DNA of 64,000 nt, taken from the NCBI RefSeq assembly GCF_902489635.1, contig NZ_CABUAN010000008.1:11679-75678 (forward strand), given 5' to 3'. The notes beneath the pieces are model-generated. The model saw only the letters and a program-made list of their open reading frames with translations. It had not been told where the DNA came from and did no database searches. A program made the position numbers and the translations under genes. This stretch comes from an uncultured Porphyromonas sp. Its GTDB lineage: Bacteria > Bacteroidota > Bacteroidia > Bacteroidales > Porphyromonadaceae. Within the stretch, counting starts at the first letter, position 1. The number at the start of each line of letters is the position of its first letter. Positions 60,231 through 64,000 of this stretch are shown here, piece after piece.

Positions 60231-63200
60231 TTAGCGCACCACGATCTTGCCCGAAGTGTAGGCCGGCACCGAGTCACCCTGCGTCATCCGCAAGCGGTAG
60301 ATGTAAAGCCCCGGCAGCAAGGCACCACCCGACTGTAGCTTAGGCTCCCAGCGTATCAGAGCAGGCGTATCGTAGCCAGAGCGGGCCACCATCTGTGGCG
60401 AGAGCGCAACGAGCGCACCACGATAGTCGTACAGCTCGATAGTCACATCGACCTCCACGCCTGGCGCATTGTTGTACACCTCCACAATCAGCGGATCATC
60501 AGCCGTCAAGACCCCAGGACGAGCACGGCTCTCGACCACCGCCGGTGCTTGGCCAGCACGCACACGGAAGGCGAAGCTACGCACCGTCACATTGTTGCAC
60601 ACGTCCCATACCGTAAAGGTCGCTGTATGGTCGCCATCGGGCAGCTCCGGTAGCAGGTAAAGTACCCGCCCCACACCCGCCTCCATCTCAGAGGCGGTGT
60701 AGCTGCTGTTGAGATTAAAGGTCAAGTCCTCACGACCATCGACAACCAGCGTCATGTTGTGTCCTACGCCCGTTCCCGAAAGGTTGATCCCCGAGGCATC
60801 AGCCAGCGTGGCAACGAAGAGCGGTGTCGAGCCGATCGGGTTCTCCATCGAGAAGTTCGGATGACCTAGGTATAGCTCCCGTATCTCTGGCGGTATCGTA
60901 TCGACCACACTGTGCTCACCCACTCCAGGCTTGACACAGATCGCATGGCTCACGCCCATCGCTTCGTATGGCTCGCTACCCTTCGCGTCACTGTAAGCAT
61001 AGAGGTTGATCTTACCATTGCCCCCGCTATATGGGAGGTCTTTAGGCACCACAAAGGAGAAGTCAAAGTGTCCCTCTTTTACCTCCGCAATACCCGCATA
61101 GAGCATTCCCGAGTAATCCTCGAAGGTCCGTATCTCGTCAGGATCTTTGTCAGGGGCATTGTCGATGTGCGTCTTGACCTGAGCCTTAGCATCAAAGACC
61201 GTCACAAAGAGCCGGCCTGTAAAGTCACCCTGCACGACCCCCTGACTGCTCGCCACGTAGCCCCGCACCTGCACACTATCCATGGCGTGGAGCGGTACCG
61301 CTTCCCCCTCCGAGAGATTGTCGAGCGATACACCCGCCAGCTCCGTGATAACCGTCTCGTAGGCTGGCATACGAAGGCGCAGAGCCGGATCGCCGAGTAG
61401 GAAGAAGTTCAACTTATTCGTCGTGTCATTTGTGAGTGCATTCTTGGCATCACGCATCACAATGCCCATAGGGCGGAGGAATCCATCCGCTTGAGGCGTA
61501 AAGAGACTCTCATGCAGTGCCCTATTCATCTGCTCATTAGCTACATCCATCACCACGCGCGTAGTCGTGTAAAGCGCGATAGCCCCACTGGTCGGATTGA
61601 GCATGGCCGACTCCCCAGCCGAGGTCTGCGGATGGTCATAGTTGGTAAAGTCACAGGTCGCCGTGATCCAGACTGGCAGGTGGGGATAGTCAAAGCGTAC
61701 GATATCCGCCTGCGTCAAGATCTGCTCATCGCTCCACGCTGCGGGGCCCCCGTGTCCCGTATAGTCTAGGAGGAGCAGCCCCTTCTGTAACTCGTCCATC
61801 AGCTTGCGACGCGCATCTGGCACCGAGGTACGCCCGCCCACATTCTTGTGTGCATAGGCATCCATATAGACTTTAGAGACGATCAGCTCTGGCTGCAACC
61901 GCTCCATAAGCTGAGCAATGCGGTCTGCTTGGCTTAGGTGCGAGTAGCCATCCATATTGTCCGCTACATAGCAAGCACGCGTACGCCACACGCCTGGCAC
62001 CTGCTCGCTATCGTAGCGGATTATTTTATCCACTACCGCCTCAGCCTCCGCCAGTGTTCGTACCGGCAGACGACCGATACCCACCGAGAGCGTCTGCGCA
62101 CCGACACCGACACCACGCTGCCCCTCCGAGAGGAGACCAAAGTAGTCGTCCGTCGAGTAGCTGTAGACATTCGTCGAGTTCTCCCCCTGATAAGTCAGCA
62201 AAAACTCCGTCAGCTGAAAGTCCCGTGCGCTCCAGTCTTGCGACACCTTACGATTGTCATAGGCACCATCGCCCATCAGAAGCAGCAGCGGGTGGTAGCT
62301 GCCCGCACCATGCTTCGCCTCATAGCGCTGCTTATAGTCCCAGAGCATCAAGCGATAAGCCGTTGCATCGGGCGTACCGCCATTGTATTCGTCAAAAAGC
62401 TCCTGCTGCGTCACCACCTGCACCCGTAGCCCCGAGTGCTCTCTGTGGTAAATGGCCAAGCGCTCCGCTGCGGGGCGCAATGCTTCGGTCGTGATCATCA
62501 GATAGTCCGGCACCGTGTCTAGACGCACCCCTCCGTGAGGCAGTGTCACCACCTGCTCCACAGGGTAAGCGTCCGCAGGGGCAAAGAGCGTGTACTCCAC
62601 AGGACGCCCCGCCCCGTCTGTCACCGCTCCCGTAAAGGTCAAGGCTCCACCCTGCTCTGCCACGGACAAGCTCGTCACCAGCCCCTCAGCGGTACGACCC
62701 CATAGTTGCAAAGTGCTCGCTGCGCCACTCACCCCGATGCGATGCTGCGCCACTGCTCCAGGGGTGGCGGAGAAGTTGCGAAAGGACAACTGCCCCTTGC
62801 CCCCATACTGCAAAGCGACAGGCGCCACCAGTGTCACATAGTCTAGATAAGTAGGTCGTCCCGCTGGCGACACTTGCAGCTGTACCTCCACGCTCTGAGC
62901 CTCAGAGGTCAGGTGGGTAGCAAAGCGTTTAGCGTGATAGATCCCCGCCAGATAGGTACTCGTGGAGCCATCCTCACTCCGCTTGATGATATCTCGGTAC
63001 GTCTCACCACCTAGCCGCACCGTCAGCTCCAGCGTCTGATCTTTGTCTGGTAGCCCCACATAAGCCACGCCCAGCTGTCCCTCGGCTGCTGGCATCAATG
63101 GCGTCGGTAGCGAGAGCGATACCGAGAGCGGATGCCCCCCGATCGGCTCGCCAAAGAGCTTACGTCCCGAGGCACGCAGCGAGTGGCGATCCTCCTCATG

Positions 63201-63716
63201 CACCACATGCGCCAAGAAGCTCGTTCGCACAGCCGTCTCCGTAGCCTGCTGCGCACCCTGAGAGTCGATATGGTGTGCTGGCAGATCCGTACGGTCCGTC
63301 GCTAGGTAGTACCCCTTATTGCTATAGATGTTTTGCTGATGGCGGAAGGTCTGCTGCGACACCTCAGGGATCCACTCGGTCGTTCCCGTAGCGTAGAAGT
63401 AGACCGCCTCGTCAGCCACATAGGTGGGGACAGGCGTAAGCTGCAAACTATTATCCTCTAGTACCTCGCTGAGCATCGCTCCGCCTCGCCCGAAGAGACG
63501 CACCTCGGCGGGGTTGTCTATGCCCGCCTCTCGCAATGCCGCAAAGGTAACCTTATGCACGCCAGTGCGTGTCACAGAGAGTCGCGCCCAGTGTCCCTCA
63601 CGAAGCGGAGCATTGGCTGCGGACTGCGCCTCCAGTCCCAGCAGCGTGGCAAGCAGCGTGAGCAGTAGCAGGTAGATAGGTCTGTATATATATAGGAGTC
63701 TATGTCTCATAAGCAT
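60231..63716 (-). CDS. porU: PorU, type IX secretion C25-family C-terminal sortase
   Basis: PorU sits on the cell surface, removes the C-terminal sorting domain of T9SS cargo and attaches the cargo to anionic lipopolysaccharide. A signal peptide (YLLLLTLLATLLGLEAQS) is followed by a long N-terminal region and a gingipain-like C25 catalytic domain. LLDYTGHGGPAAWSDEQIL holds the catalytic His and VWITATCDFTNYDHPQTS the catalytic Cys; FFLLGDPALRLRMP is also diagnostic. The end (LLPGLYIYRLRMTQGDSVPA) is the retained CTD-like domain. With ATG 63716 it has 1161 residues (ATG 63710 is also possible), near the P. gingivalis length. A promoter box inside the longer open frame rules out the start at 63785. 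Confidence 0.92.
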   Translation of the reverse strand: MLMRHRLLYIYRPIYLLLLTLLATLLGLEAQSAANAPLREGHWARLSVTRTGVHKVTFAALREAGIDNPAEVRLFGRGGAMLSEVLEDNSLQLTPVPTYVADEAVYFYATGTTEWIPEVSQQTFRHQQNIYSNKGYYLATDRTDLPAHHIDSQGAQQATETAVRTSFLAHVVHEEDRHSLRASGRKLFGEPIGGHPLSVSLSLPTPLMPAAEGQLGVAYVGLPDKDQTLELTVRLGGETYRDIIKRSEDGSTSTYLAGIYHAKRFATHLTSEAQSVEVQLQVSPAGRPTYLDYVTLVAPVALQYGGKGQLSFRNFSATPGAVAQHRIGVSGAASTLQLWGRTAEGLVTSLSVAEQGGALTFTGAVTDGAGRPVEYTLFAPADAYPVEQVVTLPHGGVRLDTVPDYLMITTEALRPAAERLAIYHREHSGLRVQVVTQQELFDEYNGGTPDATAYRLMLWDYKQRYEAKHGAGSYHPLLLLMGDGAYDNRKVSQDWSARDFQLTEFLLTYQGENSTNVYSYSTDDYFGLLSEGQRGVGVGAQTLSVGIGRLPVRTLAEAEAVVDKIIRYDSEQVPGVWRTRACYVADNMDGYSHLSQADRIAQLMERLQPELIVSKVYMDAYAHKNVGGRTSVPDARRKLMDELQKGLLLLDYTGHGGPAAWSDEQILTQADIVRFDYPHLPVWITATCDFTNYDHPQTSAGESAMLNPTSGAIALYTTTRVVMDVANEQMNRALHESLFTPQADGFLRPMGIVMRDAKNALTNDTTNKLNFFLLGDPALRLRMPAYETVITELAGVSLDNLSEGEAVPLHAMDSVQVRGYVASSQGVVQGDFTGRLFVTVFDAKAQVKTHIDNAPDKDPDEIRTFEDYSGMLYAGIAEVKEGHFDFSFVVPKDLPYSGGNGKINLYAYSDAKGSEPYEAMGVSHAICVKPGVGEHSVVDTIPPEIRELYLGHPNFSMENPIGSTPLFVATLADASGINLSGTGVGHNMTLVVDGREDLTFNLNSSYTASEMEAGVGRVLYLLPELPDGDHTATFTVWDVCNNVTVRSFAFRVRAGQAPAVVESRARPGVLTADDPLIVEVYNNAPGVEVDVTIELYDYRGALVALSPQMVARSGYDTPALIRWEPKLQSGGALLPGLYIYRLRMTQGDSVPAYTSGKIVVR

Positions 63717-63771
63717 TCTAATAACGTGGGTATAGCTACTTATAGTATATCCATTGCCGTGACCGATAGTG

Positions 63772-63779
63772 CAAATATA
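63772..63779 (-). promoter_or_regulatory. -7 promoter box for porU
   Basis: Minus-strand TATATTTG matches TAnnTTTG, 55 nt upstream of the chosen ATG. MITE copy 3 begins 61 bp further upstream. Confidence 0.55.
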
Positions 63780-63840
63780 CCACAATCTTCCCTTTGGTCT
63801 CGGTATCGCTGCCGAGAGCTCAGGACCGACGCACTATAAT

Positions 63841-64000
63841 GAGACTGTTGCAAAAGTCAACAGTCTCACAATCTTGCTAGCAAGATTGTCTTGACTTTGC
63901 AGAAAGGATGAAGCGCAAGGCGCTGAGGGTAAGGTCTGAAGGGAACATACCTCCGTATGTGACCGAAGCCGAATCCCGAAAGCAACACAGCGATTCGCCT
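63841..64000 (+). mobile_element. 175-bp MITE, copy 3, cut by the window end
   Basis: The 160 visible bases match copy 1 with only a few differences and begin exactly at GAGACTGTTG. The left flank is ATAAT (63836-63840). The second hairpin has the same arms as the other copies with a TA loop. The right 15 bp lie outside the window. It is inserted just upstream of the porU promoter. Confidence 0.88.

Overview
The window looks like chromosomal DNA from a Bacteroidales bacterium, most likely a Porphyromonas species. The evidence is a PorU-type type IX secretion (T9SS) sortase, a RagA/RagB-like outer-membrane pair, a T9SS-targeted serine protease, a complete Na+-translocating NADH:quinone reductase operon, and repeated TAnnTTTG promoter boxes of the Bacteroidetes type. 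No species is claimed.

Layout. 1-4.3 kb: 3' part of rodA (cut by the window edge), a mannose-1-phosphate guanylyltransferase and a DUF2851 protein. 4.5-6.6 kb (minus): a DUF3575/DUF3868-type envelope pair. 6.9-12.9 kb (minus): nqrABCDEF. 13.4-18.4 kb (minus): ragAB-like transporter with a promoter and a leader of about 205 nt. 18.5-21.4 kb (minus): secreted trypsin-like protease with a T9SS sorting domain. 22.2-31.9 kb (plus): a division/cell-wall cluster rsmH-ftsL-ftsI-murE-mraY-murD-ftsW that stops after ftsW. 31.9-36.5 kb (minus): aroE, menG/ubiE, purC, phoH, a HIT protein and greA. 36.5-40.1 kb is accessory: a 175-bp MITE, a 333-bp duplication, a truncated ISL3-like transposase, an AT-rich orphan gene, a 104-bp duplication, tmRNA and a second MITE. 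40.1-46.4 kb: alpha/beta hydrolase, ftsK, lolA-like, panD, ffh. 46.6-47.7 kb: a broken lipoprotein gene. 48.0-52.2 kb: secreted C1 peptidase, M23/LysM protein and a PBP4-type carboxypeptidase. 52.5-59.4 kb: metG, a sugar aminotransferase, a Gfo/Idh dehydrogenase, a lipoprotein nucleotidase and a degenerate exonuclease-like protein. 59.4-63.8 kb (minus): a CcdA/ArsG-like permease and porU, with a third MITE running off the window end.

How the genes fit together. Much of the window serves the envelope: septal and lateral peptidoglycan synthesis (rodA, ftsI, ftsW, mur genes, dacB, M23), outer-membrane peptide uptake (ragAB), lipoprotein trafficking (lolA) and type IX secretion (porU plus one visible cargo protease). 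The aminotransferase/dehydrogenase pair near porU could make a sugar of the Wbp type used to anchor T9SS cargo. menG and nqr both concern menaquinone.

The most unusual signal is between genes. At least six intergenic sites carry arrays of short palindromes set at a 21-22 nt pitch (exactly 22 nt for five consecutive units at 52.3 kb). Dyad symmetry is kept from unit to unit while the core sequence changes, and one base pair covaries between arrays. A second family, a 175-bp MITE, has clean 5-bp target duplications and an open reading frame through it on both strands, so insertion plus duplication adds exactly 60 codons.
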